A DNA stretch of 64,000 nt from Bin5 sp034422415 (GCA_965202955.1 OZ241871.1:5208001-5272000); one strand, 5' to 3'. Shown: positions 55,802-64,000, counted from the stretch's first letter. The notes: generated from the sequence alone by a model not told the origin. Numbers and translations are program-made.

Positions 55802-57007
55802 TCAGTCCTCTACGGGCTCGGACGAGCTTATGTTCGCAAGCATTCCCCATAAGCCTAATCCCTCGACGAACTCAGACCGGTGTATGGCAACCCCATCGAC
55901 CCCGGCTTCCAGCGCCGCCATTGCTTCGCGCTCAACCAGCCTGGCTATGTCTTCACTCCAACCAATATCCTCCCGTCCACCGACAATAGCTAAACCGGTA
56001 ACCACTCTACATCGGTCCCCGACCTGCCGCTTGATGGTCGAGAGCTCGCCCGCGATGTCGGTCGGCGCTATTGACCACCACGCCGGGTTCGAGAGCCAAA
56101 ACCTGGGGTACAACACATCGAAAAGTTTTTCCTCAACCCAGGCGGGCCAATCAAACATCAATTTGTAGGCAGAGGCCGGTTCGCTGAACGTGCTTCCGGT
56201 GGCCTCGGTTTGTAGCGAGAGCTCAACATTTGCCTCCAGGTTTGAAAGGGCTTCTTTCAGTTCCCTGATGAACTGCGTAACATAACCTGCCCTGAAGCGC
56301 ATCCACTTCTCGTCAGAGCTGTCGATCTCCCGCGGGTCTTGCCCGTACTCCGTTCTAAAAGCAGTCATCGCAGGCTCGTCATACCCCAAGAGGCAGAACC
56401 CTTGCTCATCAGTCGGCGGAATGATAAATTCCAACTGCACACCATCAACGCCGTAGTCCTGAACGAACTCTACACACAGCGACGTGAAGTATTCTCGAAC
56501 CTCGGGATAGGCCAGGCTCAACAATCCTACGCCTGGGTATCCTGTTAGCCGCTGGCGTCGGTCAATGTCTAGCCAGCTTTTTCCCTCACGTGTTTTGGAA
56601 AAGTAAGCTGGATTGTCGCTGGCGAATTTGCTCAAGTGAAGGATCGGTAAAAACTCGCGCAGCGCCGATTCCGGGTGTGGGCGCCACCACCCTTGATGGC
56701 CCACGGCAACATAGGGATGGACTTCAATGCCGTGTCCATGGGCGTGCTTCACCAAGGCGCTCAAGGCACTTTTTTCACCGTACCCATAACGTTCGTAGGG
56801 CGCTTCAACTCCCGGAAGACGAAAAACCCAGCGATGGCTCCTGACCGGGGCGGTATAATAGGCACACAGTAGCTTTGTGACACCCACCTTTGCACATTTT
56901 TCGACGAACTTGACGACGTCCTGCTCGTGCTGCGGTTCATACAAGCCCATCCACGAACCAGCGACACCACACCAAAGGCCCAGATCAGCACCTTTTCTTG
57001 AACTCAA
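55802..57007 (-). CDS. GHL10/family-10-like glycosidase domain protein, copy A
   Basis: A 401-residue TIM-barrel protein of the hypothetical glycosyl-hydrolase (GHL10/DUF187-like) kind: HAHGHGIEVHPYVAVG, YPEVREYFTSLCVEFVQDYGVDGVQLEF and LFDVLYPRFWL. Candidate acids are the D/E residues in GVDGVQLEF. TTG 57007, with AAGGAGG at five bases, makes the N-terminus the same length as copy B; ATG 57025 has no site. No signal peptide. It is a tandem paralogue of the next upstream gene, with long identical blocks, and lies between the sugar binding protein and copy B. Confidence 0.8.
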   Translation of the reverse strand: MSSRKGADLGLWCGVAGSWMGLYEPQHEQDVVKFVEKCAKVGVTKLLCAYYTAPVRSHRWVFRLPGVEAPYERYGYGEKSALSALVKHAHGHGIEVHPYVAVGHQGWWRPHPESALREFLPILHLSKFASDNPAYFSKTREGKSWLDIDRRQRLTGYPGVGLLSLAYPEVREYFTSLCVEFVQDYGVDGVQLEFIIPPTDEQGFCLLGYDEPAMTAFRTEYGQDPREIDSSDEKWMRFRAGYVTQFIRELKEALSNLEANVELSLQTEATGSTFSEPASAYKLMFDWPAWVEEKLFDVLYPRFWLSNPAWWSIAPTDIAGELSTIKRQVGDRCRVVTGLAIVGGREDIGWSEDIARLVEREAMAALEAGVDGVAIHRSEFVEGLGLWGMLANISSSEPVED

Positions 57008-57036
57008 TTCGCCCTCCTTCTGCATATCGAAAAAGG

Positions 57037-58230
57037 CTATGATACTTGGCGGGCATCTGCCGAGCTTAGGTTTTCAAGCATCCCCCATAAGCCGAATGCC
57101 TCGACCGCATCGGCTCTGTAGACGCCCAGGCCATCGGCCCCTTCGTCGAGCGCGGCTCCTGCTGCCCGCTCTGTCAACTCGGCTATATTGTCGTTCCCAC
57201 CGAGACAGACCAGACCGGCAATTACTTGACACTTGTCCCCGATCTGCTTCTTGATGGTCGAGAGTTCTTCGGCTACCTTAGGAGGCGCGACTGGCCACCA
57301 CATCGGCGGGGTCAGCCAGAATCTAGGGTATAGTACGTCTATGAGTTGCTCTTCAACCCAGGTAGGCCAGTCAAACATCATTTTATAGGCGCGGCTTGGC
57401 TCATTGAATATGCCGTCAGTGGCTTCAGTTGCCACCGAGAGCTCAACCTCCGCTCCTGGCTTTGAAAGGGCTTCTCTCAATTCCCTGACGAACTGGGTGA
57501 AATATCCGGCCCTGAACCGCATCCAACTGTCGTCAGAATTATCGATCTCCCGCGGGTCTTGCCCGTATTTCCCTTCAAAAGCGGTCATCGCCGGCTCGTC
57601 ATACCCCAAGAGGTAGGACCCTCGATCATCAGTTGGCGGAATGATGAACTCCAGCTGTACGCCGTCTACGCCATAGTCCTGAACATACTCAATGAACAAC
57701 GACCTCGCGTATTCCCGAACTTCGGGAAATGCCAAACTGATGAAGCCAGTCCCCGGAAATAATCCTATCCCCGGCGAGCCAGCGAGCTTCTCGCGCCGAT
57801 TGACATCTAGCCAACCTCTCCCATCTTGGGTCTTTGTCCAGTATTCGGGGTGATCTCTAGCGAACTTGCTCATGCGCGCAAAAACGCCCAGTTCTCCGAC
57901 GGGCGAAACGCGCATCCAGCCGCCTTCGCTCCCCAAAGGGACATGTGGATGGACTTCCAAGCCACAATCATGAGCATGTCTGACCAAGACTCTCAATGGG
58001 CTTTTCTCGCCATACTCATACGGTTCGTACGCAGCTTCGACTTCCAGATGACGAATAAGCCAGCGATGACTCTTCACCGGGCTGATATAAAAGGAAGGTA
58101 TCAATCTCGTAACACCGGCCTCTGCACATTTTTCGACAAAGGTACCGATGTCCTTCTCGTAAAAGGACTCAAAGTACAACCCACCCACACCGCACCAGAG
58201 AACCAAATCGATACCGTTCTTAGAATCCAC
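57037..58230 (-). CDS. GHL10/family-10-like glycosidase domain protein, copy B
   Basis: A 397-residue paralogue of copy A with shared blocks such as VQDYGVDGVQLEFIIPPTD, LLGYDEPAMTAF and YGQDPREID. GTG 58230 with AAAGGAG six bases upstream gives MDSKNGIDLVLWCG, aligned with copy A without gaps. Differences cluster in loops after strands 2, 4 and 8, where substrate is bound in barrels. No export signal is visible, so the two probably act on an imported sugar. Confidence 0.8.
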   Translation of the reverse strand: MDSKNGIDLVLWCGVGGLYFESFYEKDIGTFVEKCAEAGVTRLIPSFYISPVKSHRWLIRHLEVEAAYEPYEYGEKSPLRVLVRHAHDCGLEVHPHVPLGSEGGWMRVSPVGELGVFARMSKFARDHPEYWTKTQDGRGWLDVNRREKLAGSPGIGLFPGTGFISLAFPEVREYARSLFIEYVQDYGVDGVQLEFIIPPTDDRGSYLLGYDEPAMTAFEGKYGQDPREIDNSDDSWMRFRAGYFTQFVRELREALSKPGAEVELSVATEATDGIFNEPSRAYKMMFDWPTWVEEQLIDVLYPRFWLTPPMWWPVAPPKVAEELSTIKKQIGDKCQVIAGLVCLGGNDNIAELTERAAGAALDEGADGLGVYRADAVEAFGLWGMLENLSSADARQVS

Positions 58231-58440
58231 GGTTTGCTCCTTTCGCGTTTTGCGTCGTGAGCAGCTGCTATGTGGCGGGAGTTCTCTTAACAACTCACTA
58301 GATTAGAGTGCGAACTCGACTTGAACAGCGATTGCATTTGCTAGCAGTTCGCTACCGCTAGAAGTCTGGCTCGCCTCAAGAAGTGCGGGCTAACAAGATC
58401 AGGCAGACGCAAAATCTCCGTGAAGGTTAACTTCCTCACC

Positions 58441-59442
58441 TTATTCAAGCTCAACCTGAGCTTGAATCGCTTGACGTTCAGCCTTATTCGCCATAATGGC
58501 AAAGGCCTCTGGCAGGCCCTCCAGACCTTTGAGCACATGTGTCACGGTCGGCGCCAAGCGAATTCGCCCCGCGGCCACTAGCGCCGCAACTCGCTCCGCC
58601 TCAGGCGGCACCCGGGCACCGCCAATGATAATTTGCGCGTCCGTCTGTCGCAGGGCGTGCATGTCCAGCGTCAGCGATCCCTGGTAGAAGGCCACCAAGC
58701 ACACGGTCCCCCCGCGGCGTACCATTGCCAGCGCCTGTTCCACGGAACTCGTTCCGGCCAAGCCAACCTCGGGCTTACCTCCGGCGCATTCGACCACGAT
58801 ATCAGCCCCAGCTCCCTCGGTCAGTTCCCGTACTCGCCGCACCGGGTCCATTTTCGACGCGTCGATGGCCTCATCAGCTCCTAAATCGTGAGACAGTTCC
58901 AAGGCTTCGGGGCGTACATCTGTGGTGAAGACCCGTCCTGCGCCGGCGGCATGAAAGGCTTGCAGGCAACCTAAACCCATCACCCCTTGGCCAACGACAA
59001 CAACCGTGTCGCCCAGCCGGACTGGAGCTCGCTTGACTACACTGATGCAGCCGGCCAGCGGCTGGATGCAGGCGCCCTCATTGTAAGTCAGATTGTCGGG
59101 CAATCGGATGAGTTGGTCGGCTGCGATGGCCATGAACTGAGCGAAAGCGCGGTGATTGCCGCCCAGAAAGGCTCCCACTCGATCACCTTTCTTCAGACCG
59201 GTGATATCCCCAGCGACCTCTACGACGTCGCCGCTGAATTCGTGGCCAAACACGTCTGGCATCTGGTGGCGCGAATAGATCGTCCATTCGTCTCCCAACA
59301 TGCCACTCAGGAATTCCACGTCGGTGATGCTGGGCTGCGCAACCCGCACGTCTACCAGTATCTGACCGGGCCCAATCTCCGGCCGCGGCAACTCTTCTAT
59401 GCGCATGTCGTTGAAATCGTGCCAAACAGCTGCCTTCATCAT
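58441..59442 (-). CDS. MDR (zinc-type alcohol dehydrogenase-like) oxidoreductase
   Basis: A 333-residue medium-chain dehydrogenase. GHEFSGDVVEVAG and GQGVMGLGCLQ (cofactor binding) are clear. The first catalytic-zinc Cys (usually CGICGTD) is replaced, reading AQPSITDVEFLSG, and the four-Cys structural-zinc lobe is absent after GDRVGAFLGG. It may be zinc-free or use altered ligands. AGGAG precedes ATGATG at 59442. It is the third gene of the sugar operon. Confidence 0.9.
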   Translation of the reverse strand: MMKAAVWHDFNDMRIEELPRPEIGPGQILVDVRVAQPSITDVEFLSGMLGDEWTIYSRHQMPDVFGHEFSGDVVEVAGDITGLKKGDRVGAFLGGNHRAFAQFMAIAADQLIRLPDNLTYNEGACIQPLAGCISVVKRAPVRLGDTVVVVGQGVMGLGCLQAFHAAGAGRVFTTDVRPEALELSHDLGADEAIDASKMDPVRRVRELTEGAGADIVVECAGGKPEVGLAGTSSVEQALAMVRRGGTVCLVAFYQGSLTLDMHALRQTDAQIIIGGARVPPEAERVAALVAAGRIRLAPTVTHVLKGLEGLPEAFAIMANKAERQAIQAQVELE

Positions 59443-59486
59443 CAGCTCCTGCCGAGAGCCTGCACGCCCCGTTCACTGACCACGCC

Positions 59487-60326
59487 TCAATTGTCGAGCC
59501 CGAGCAAGGCGAGCGAATCGCGATGGATGATGCCCTCAATCATTTCGTCCGGCAGGTGAGGCAACGGTGTTCCCGCTACCTGTTCGTTGAGCCGCCTCAA
59601 CTTGTCCATGCCCTCCTGCGGGGTCCAGAACGGGAAATCAGAACCGAACAGCAGCTTGTCGGACACTCCCCATTCGAGACAGAGGATCAATGCTTGCAGA
59701 CCCGCCCACGGACGTACCCACAGCGCTGAAACGTCTGTGAACACGTTCGGCTGCTTGCGGACGACGATGGCCGTCTCACGCTGCCAGGGGTGAGCCAAGT
59801 GCGCGATGACCATCTTCAGGTCGGGAAAGGCTCGCGCCACCTTGTCAATGAGCAGCGGATGGCTATACTCGGTCACGTCCTTCGAGCCGGGCGACGTGCC
59901 CATGTGGAACAGGATGGGCAATTGGAGACGCTGGGCAGCCGCGTAGAGGGGAAAGATCGTCGTGTCCGCCGGGTTAAACGGGTGTGATGTGGGATATAGC
60001 TTGATGCCGCGCAACCCCAAGTCCTCCTTGGCGCGGTGCATTTCCTCAATCGACCCGCCATCAAAGACATCTAACGTCATGAAACCGATGCGCCTGGTTG
60101 GGTCGTGCCCAACCCATTCCGCCGTGAACTCGTTCGGCACTCGAACGCCGGACTGCGTAGCGGTGATACCAAACACGATGGAGAAATCAACCGGTTCCAT
60201 GCCGCGCGCGTACTCCTCGGGTGTGAGCGGCTGCATCGGTGAGTAACCGGCCCGTTCCATAGAGCGGTGAGCGTAATCACTGACGTGCTCGGGCTGGATA
60301 CAATGGGTATGGATGTCCACAATCAT
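59487..60326 (-). CDS. Amidohydrolase family protein (COG2159-like)
   Basis: A 279-residue metal-dependent hydrolase with intact motifs DIHTH, GIKLYPTSHPF, ILFHMGTSPGS, IAHLAHPWQ and LFGSDFPF. It could hydrolyse a lactone or decarboxylate an acid. ATG 60326 has AAAGGAAG upstream. It is co-directional with the ketopantoate-reductase-like gene 20 bases upstream. Confidence 0.9.
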   Translation of the reverse strand: MIVDIHTHCIQPEHVSDYAHRSMERAGYSPMQPLTPEEYARGMEPVDFSIVFGITATQSGVRVPNEFTAEWVGHDPTRRIGFMTLDVFDGGSIEEMHRAKEDLGLRGIKLYPTSHPFNPADTTIFPLYAAAQRLQLPILFHMGTSPGSKDVTEYSHPLLIDKVARAFPDLKMVIAHLAHPWQRETAIVVRKQPNVFTDVSALWVRPWAGLQALILCLEWGVSDKLLFGSDFPFWTPQEGMDKLRRLNEQVAGTPLPHLPDEMIEGIIHRDSLALLGLDN

Positions 60327-60346
60327 GGTAATCTTCCTTTCTCTGA

Positions 60347-61336
60347 TTAAATAGATGCGGCGGTCAGCCGGCGCAATTCAGCAATCGTATATGAACCGGG
60401 CTCGAGCCCGTCTTCAGCCATCTCGTTTGCAATCCTACATATGAGGTTGTTGAGAGGCGCCTCGGTTCCCGCTCTCTTGGCTTCCCTGACGACCTCCCCT
60501 TCCAGGTAGTCGGTCTCTACTGTGCCCGCACGACGGGCGAGGCTCTGCCACGTCGAGCCACCGTATGCCACGCTAACGGGCAGCTTCAAGCCTTGCGCTT
60601 GAGCCAGCACGCGCTCCCGAAACTCTTGCTCTGATTCGTATGCAATGCCCGCCCGCTCCAAGACGTTGATAGCCTCGGCGCGTAATTCGCTGAGGAACGG
60701 GTCTAGCTCCTTGCCACTGGCTTGCATACCAACGATGGCAAAGAGTGAATTCCCGATATTCGTGAGCAGTTTTGTGTATTTCGCCAGCATGATTTGCGCG
60801 CTTAGCTCCACCCGGAAACCGGCACGTTTCAGATCCCGTGCTACGTTCCGGGCAACTTCATCGACGCCTTCCAGGTAGCGTCCAATCTCGAGCACACCCG
60901 CGCAACTTTCATCGGCGCCGATCACCTCCCCGTCTTCCAGAAACATCGCTGGCAGCGCGGTGACAACGCCATACACATTGTCAAAGTAACGCGCAGCGAT
61001 TCGCTCGTTGACCACTGAGTTTTGCATACAGAAAACGGGCGTCGTCGATGGCACGCCGGCCTGACGCAACTCTGTCAGCGCCTGCTCCGTATGCTGCGAT
61101 TTGACCGTCAAGAGTACAACGTCGTCTAACCGGAATGGAGTAAGCTCCAAGGCGGAAGTGACCGCCCGGATGGAGATACGATGTGTTTTGGAGGGGCTGC
61201 GAACAACGAGGCCTTGTTGCTTGATGCAGGTTGCATGGCCTGGCCTGGCAACCAGTGCCACACTCTGTCCAGCTATATTCAGGTAAGCACCTATGATGCT
61301 TCCGACCGCGCCAGCCCCAAAGACAACATACCTCAA
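60347..61336 (-). CDS. Ketopantoate reductase (ApbA/PanE) family protein
   Basis: A 329-residue NADP-dependent 2-oxoacid reductase-like protein. FGAGAVGSIIG is the cofactor motif, KYTKLLTNIGN has the catalytic Lys, and RAGTVETDYLEGEVV is the substrate-domain signature. The start is TTG 61336 with GAGGAG upstream. Being first in a sugar operon, it may reduce a sugar-derived oxo-acid rather than make pantothenate. Confidence 0.9.
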   Translation of the reverse strand: MRYVVFGAGAVGSIIGAYLNIAGQSVALVARPGHATCIKQQGLVVRSPSKTHRISIRAVTSALELTPFRLDDVVLLTVKSQHTEQALTELRQAGVPSTTPVFCMQNSVVNERIAARYFDNVYGVVTALPAMFLEDGEVIGADESCAGVLEIGRYLEGVDEVARNVARDLKRAGFRVELSAQIMLAKYTKLLTNIGNSLFAIVGMQASGKELDPFLSELRAEAINVLERAGIAYESEQEFRERVLAQAQGLKLPVSVAYGGSTWQSLARRAGTVETDYLEGEVVREAKRAGTEAPLNNLICRIANEMAEDGLEPGSYTIAELRRLTAASI

Positions 61337-61467
61337 TGTGGGCTCTCCTCGGCGGTGAACCTATATCGCACCCGTTTGGCTCGGAGGATGCGATTGTCCT
61401 TCTCCTATGCGCGGTAGTCTAGCGTCTCCAAGTGTTATCCAGAATGGCATGGTCAGACTTCAAGACA

Positions 61468-61496
61468 AGCCTAACATGAGTTTTTGCAAAGTGCAA
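61468..61496 (-). promoter_or_regulatory. Predicted promoter of the ten-gene sugar operon
   Basis: On the - strand TTGCAC (61496-61491) and TAGGCT (61473-61468) are 17 bases apart, about 130 bases before the first gene. The rest of the 61337-61802 gap shows no gene. Confidence 0.4.
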
Positions 61497-61497
61497 A
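61483..61497. promoter_or_regulatory. Dyad over the -35: possible operator
   Basis: TTTGCA-AAG-TGCAAA is a perfect six-base dyad that covers the -35 of the predicted sugar-operon promoter, a position suited to a repressor. Confidence 0.35.
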
Positions 61498-61802
61498 CGT
61501 ATCTATTCAGCCTTTGCCCGATGTGCGACTTTCAATGGGCAATCAAGTCATCCAAGTACAATGAATCGTGTTCGGAATCTGTCTGAAGAGGTCAGGTTCG
61601 GGTCACAACGGCACAAATGGTGCGAATTATGACGTGTAGATGGAGGATTCACGCTTTCCGGCAGTCAATATTGGTCTTTTTGACCGATGACCGTTCCTCT
61701 GGAAGCAACTTCCCAGTCCAGGCTGAGTAGCTACGTGCAAACTAAGAAATTCGGCCAGGAAAGGCTCTTTTGTCGTTGCCAAACGAGATAGGAGAATCCT
61801 TT

Positions 61803-61904
61803 GGCAGCCGCGACCTCCACACCCTCCAGTTGACGTTATGCCCGCATGTGCGCCCCGGCAACGCCGCCACAACCGATCAAGCCCGCCCGCACCGGCCTAC
61901 TCAT
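61803..61904 (-). pseudogene. Truncated Gfo/Idh oxidoreductase start
   Basis: ATG 61904 begins MSRPVRAGLIGCGGVAG, then an in-frame TAA occurs at codon 23; the frame past it reads RQLEGVEVAAA and homology ends at 61803. It directly follows the MalG-type permease gene, where an oxidoreductase gene would be expected. Confidence 0.8.
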
Positions 61905-62210
61905 ATGCTCTCTCCCTACCCTCTAATGCCGGTACGCGTGACGCCCTGTACGAAGTGTCTCTGCAGGAGAAAGAACATGACCAAAGTGGGAAGACTTTGG
62001 ATTGTAACGCCTGCCATGGCCACACCATAGGTCATCCGTCTGATGCCCGCGGTGCGCGGGTTGAACTTCATCATGCCGACTGGCATTGTGGTAGCCGAAT
62101 CGGTGCTCGTGACCAGGAGTGGCCACAGGAACTCGTTCCAACTGGCGACGAAGGTAATGATGGCGACCGTCAGAAGAGCGGGGATTGCCAGCGGAAGCGC
62201 GATCCTGAAG
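61803..62210. repeat. Duplicated segment, copy 2
   Basis: Matches 46668-47075 without gaps, with about 22 mismatches by eye. This copy includes the 3' end of an intact permease gene, so it is the better preserved one. Confidence 0.9.
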
Positions 62211-62767
62211 AACAGCCCGAAGCGTCCACATCCGTCGATCAGGGCGGCATCCTCCAGTTCGCGAGGCAGCGAAAAGAAAAACTGTCGAAAAAGGTAAACG
62301 CCCAACGTGCTGGCCACAGCCGGCATAATCAGCGCCGGGTATGTATCGAGCAGTCGAAATCTGGCAATAATCAGGTAGAGGGGTATGAGAGCAACGGCGC
62401 CGGGGATCATTCGAGAGGAGAGTATCACGCCGAAAACGAAGCTGCGCCCCCAGAACCTCATCCTGGCTAAGGCATAGCCGGCCATGGCGCTGAAAAAGAC
62501 GACCAGCGCGGTCGTTGCCATGGCAACAAAGAGACTGTTCCAGAACCATCGCAGGACCGGATAGTTGAAGACGATCTGGTAGTTTTCCCAGCTGACTTGA
62601 CGCGGAAGCCACTCGATCGGGTAGCGCATGATCTGCCCTTCAGGCTTCAGCGAAGTGGAAACCATCCAGACAAGCGGCATGCCCCAAAGGATCGAAATGG
62701 TCATCCCGGTCAGCCAGAGCGCCAAGACACCCGGCGTAACGCGCCTACCCAGAATCCGAATGAACAT
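61916..62767 (-). CDS. Carbohydrate ABC transporter permease, MalG type
   Basis: A 283-residue CUT1 permease with six membrane segments, EAA motif in ELEDAALIDGCGRFGLFFRIALPLAIP, and a C-terminus of QRHFVQGVTRTGIRG. ATG 62767 has AAAGGA upstream. It is distinct from the 52236-53084 permease but shares order and design. It follows the MalF-type gene by 15 bases. Confidence 0.95.
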   Translation of the reverse strand: MFIRILGRRVTPGVLALWLTGMTISILWGMPLVWMVSTSLKPEGQIMRYPIEWLPRQVSWENYQIVFNYPVLRWFWNSLFVAMATTALVVFFSAMAGYALARMRFWGRSFVFGVILSSRMIPGAVALIPLYLIIARFRLLDTYPALIMPAVASTLGVYLFRQFFFSLPRELEDAALIDGCGRFGLFFRIALPLAIPALLTVAIITFVASWNEFLWPLLVTSTDSATTMPVGMMKFNPRTAGIRRMTYGVAMAGVTIQSLPTLVMFFLLQRHFVQGVTRTGIRG

Positions 62768-62782
62768 GGGGTCCTTTCCCCG

Positions 62783-63736
62783 CTAGTCCACGTCCACCCG
62801 CTCCGGGAACAGCTTGAAGAGGAGAAGGGTCATAGCGAGTATAGCGAGAAACAACAAGAAGGACAGTGCGGATCCGTAGCCCATCTTGAACTGGGCGAAA
62901 CTCTGTTGGTAAATCTCATACACTACGGTCGTGGTCGAGCCAGCCGGCCCTCCCTCCGTCATCAGGAACATGGTGCTGAACGTCTGCATGCACATAATCA
63001 GGTTCAATGTGATCACAAGGCTGGTGACCGGCCGCAAGAGTGGAAACGTGATGTGCCAAAAGAGGCGCCAGCTGTTGCCGCCGTCAATGCGGGCGGCTTC
63101 GTACAAGTCCGCCGGAATATCCTGTAAACCGGCCAGAAAGATGACCATGCTGAAGCCGGCATCCCACCAGAGCTTGGTGATGACCATCGCCACCATGGCC
63201 CAGCGAACTGTCGTAAGCCAGGGGATGGCGGGAATGCCAAGCTGCATGAGATAGTAGTTCAGCACGCCGAAATCGGTCTCGAGAATCCACTTCCAGAGCA
63301 GGGCGGTGACCGTGACCGCGACCACGTAGGGCGCAAAAAAGACGATTCTGGAAAATACAAAGCCCGCCAGCTTCCTGTTTACATACAGGGCCATCGCCAG
63401 GCTGACAGCGGCAACGCTGGGGACACTCAGCAGAGTGTAACGCAGTGTGTTATAGGTGACTTTGACCAGATGGCTGTCTCCCAACCACTTGATGTAGTTA
63501 CGCAGACCCAACCATTGATAGTCCCCGACCACGCTCCAGTCGGTCAGACTGACAAAGAAGCCCAGAAAAACGGGCAGGAAGCCGAAGGCTACGAAGAACA
63601 ACATGTAGGGCAGAAGAAAGAGATAGGCCGTCCATTCGGACTTTTCCTGCGGGCGCAGCCGCGCCCATAGCAAGCGGCCGGCCGACTTCAGAGGACCGCC
63701 CTGTTCTCCTGCTCTCGTGGTGGCTGCTCTTGTCAT
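62783..63736 (-). CDS. Carbohydrate ABC transporter permease, MalF type
   Basis: A 317-residue CUT1 permease with a roughly 38-residue cytoplasmic N-terminus, six membrane helices and the EAA loop PADLYEAARIDGGNSWRLFWHITFPLL. The Shine-Dalgarno before ATG 63736 is weak. It is preceded by a strong hairpin and the end of a binding-protein gene. Confidence 0.94.
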   Translation of the reverse strand: MTRAATTRAGEQGGPLKSAGRLLWARLRPQEKSEWTAYLFLLPYMLFFVAFGFLPVFLGFFVSLTDWSVVGDYQWLGLRNYIKWLGDSHLVKVTYNTLRYTLLSVPSVAAVSLAMALYVNRKLAGFVFSRIVFFAPYVVAVTVTALLWKWILETDFGVLNYYLMQLGIPAIPWLTTVRWAMVAMVITKLWWDAGFSMVIFLAGLQDIPADLYEAARIDGGNSWRLFWHITFPLLRPVTSLVITLNLIMCMQTFSTMFLMTEGGPAGSTTTVVYEIYQQSFAQFKMGYGSALSFLLFLAILAMTLLLFKLFPERVDVD

Positions 63737-63772
63737 TGGTCACACCCTGTGTCGAGTCGATCCTGCCAGGTC

Positions 63773-63807
63773 GCGTGTTGCGTACCCAGGCCGGATACGC
63801 AACACGC
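63773..63807 (-). terminator. 12-bp inverted repeat between binding-protein and MalF-type genes
   Basis: GCGTGTTGCGTA (63773-63784) pairs perfectly with TACGCAACACGC (63796-63807) around an 11-base loop. Confidence 0.6.
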
Positions 63808-63826
63808 CCACATTGCTCGCTTGTGC

Positions 63827-64000
63827 TTACCCGGCCAGAATATCGTTCACCTGCTCTTCGGCCCGGGCGAGACCGTCCGTTACCGACATGTCTGTGGCCC
63901 ACACCGAGTCGAGAATCTCGATGATGCGGCCTCTTATTTCTCCGAACTGTGCAATGGGCGGCGCTTCAATGCCGTAGGGCACCAGGTCGATAAATGGCTT
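63827..64000 (-). CDS. Sugar ABC solute-binding protein, 3' end only
   Basis: The last 57 codons of a binding-protein gene whose 5' part is beyond the window. It reads KPFIDLVPYGIEAPPIAQFGEI...ILDSVWA...EEQVNDILAG and TAA, the C-terminal helix pattern of SBP family 1. It lies upstream of and on the same strand as the MalF/MalG pair, so it is the binding protein of that importer. Confidence 0.8.
   Translation of the reverse strand, partial: KPFIDLVPYGIEAPPIAQFGEIRGRIIEILDSVWATDMSVTDGLARAEEQVNDILAG

Noticed and set aside
1..64000. CRISPR arrays, prophage genes, rRNA genes, replication origin
   Set aside because: No regularly spaced repeats, phage structural genes, rRNA sequence or DnaA-box cluster were seen.

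Overview
The window is a high-GC bacterial chromosome segment with dense genes, short spacers and frequent GTG/TTG starts preceded by good Shine-Dalgarno sequences. A Rex repressor, a MoxR/DUF58/DUF4129 operon, a fused alpha-beta glycyl-tRNA synthetase, and many lipoprotein solute-binding proteins with acidic Glu/Ala-rich N-termini suggest a Chloroflexota bacterium, perhaps Caldilineales/Anaerolineae-like. This placement is an inference; no rRNA gene is present to settle it.

Layout. (1) 1-2541, + strand: end of a DegT/StrS aminotransferase and two amidohydrolase-fold proteins, the first of which has lost its metal ligands. (2) 14178-2635, - strand: a nine-gene run behind a strong promoter, comprising a peptide-type lipoprotein, DppB- and DppC-like permeases, a sialidase-fold protein, a DegT aminotransferase, a SUMF1-domain protein, a two-domain amidotransferase/deacetylase-like protein and two more sialidase-fold proteins. 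(3) 15262-20382, + strand: Gfo/Idh/MocA oxidoreductase, beta-propeller glycosidase-like protein, SDR and M81 (MlrC-like) peptidase. (4) 20484-31059: housekeeping genes, with tRNA-Arg(CCT), MoxR-DUF58-DUF4129, S1-domain protein, S21, IF-1, Nudix, RsmG and Rex, then an SDR and a phytanoyl-CoA dioxygenase-like gene. (5) 31210-37988: fused GlyRS, two enolase-superfamily enzymes and an epimerase. (6) 45849-38033, - strand: a peptide-type ABC operon with a TldD-PmbA protease pair inside it. (7) 45973-49490: a decayed zone holding four joined gene fragments, an intact D-threonine aldolase/DSD1-like gene and a truncated ISAzo13-type transposase. (8) 61336-49666, - strand: a ten-gene sugar locus (ketopantoate reductase-like, amidohydrolase, MDR dehydrogenase, two tandem GHL10-like proteins, a CUT1 importer, a sialidase-fold protein and a galactonate-dehydratase-like enzyme). 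(9) 64000-61916: a second CUT1 importer, cut by the window edge, followed by a broken oxidoreductase start.

How the genes work together. The accessory regions look like import-and-catabolism modules for complex carbohydrates, amino-sugar-like or peptide-like compounds. Each has a binding protein and two permeases, followed by sialidase-like propellers, amidohydrolases, dehydrogenases and enolase-superfamily dehydratases. None of the four importers has an ATPase gene here, so they probably share ATPases encoded elsewhere. At all four junctions between a binding-protein gene and the next gene there is a substantial inverted repeat, which suggests a common way of raising binding-protein expression.

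Signs of decay and rearrangement are concentrated at 45.9-49.5 kb and 61.8 kb, where a roughly 408-base duplicated segment links two broken versions of the same ancestral permease-oxidoreductase operon. Functions of the sialidase-fold, GHL10-like and SUMF1 proteins are known only at the level of fold.
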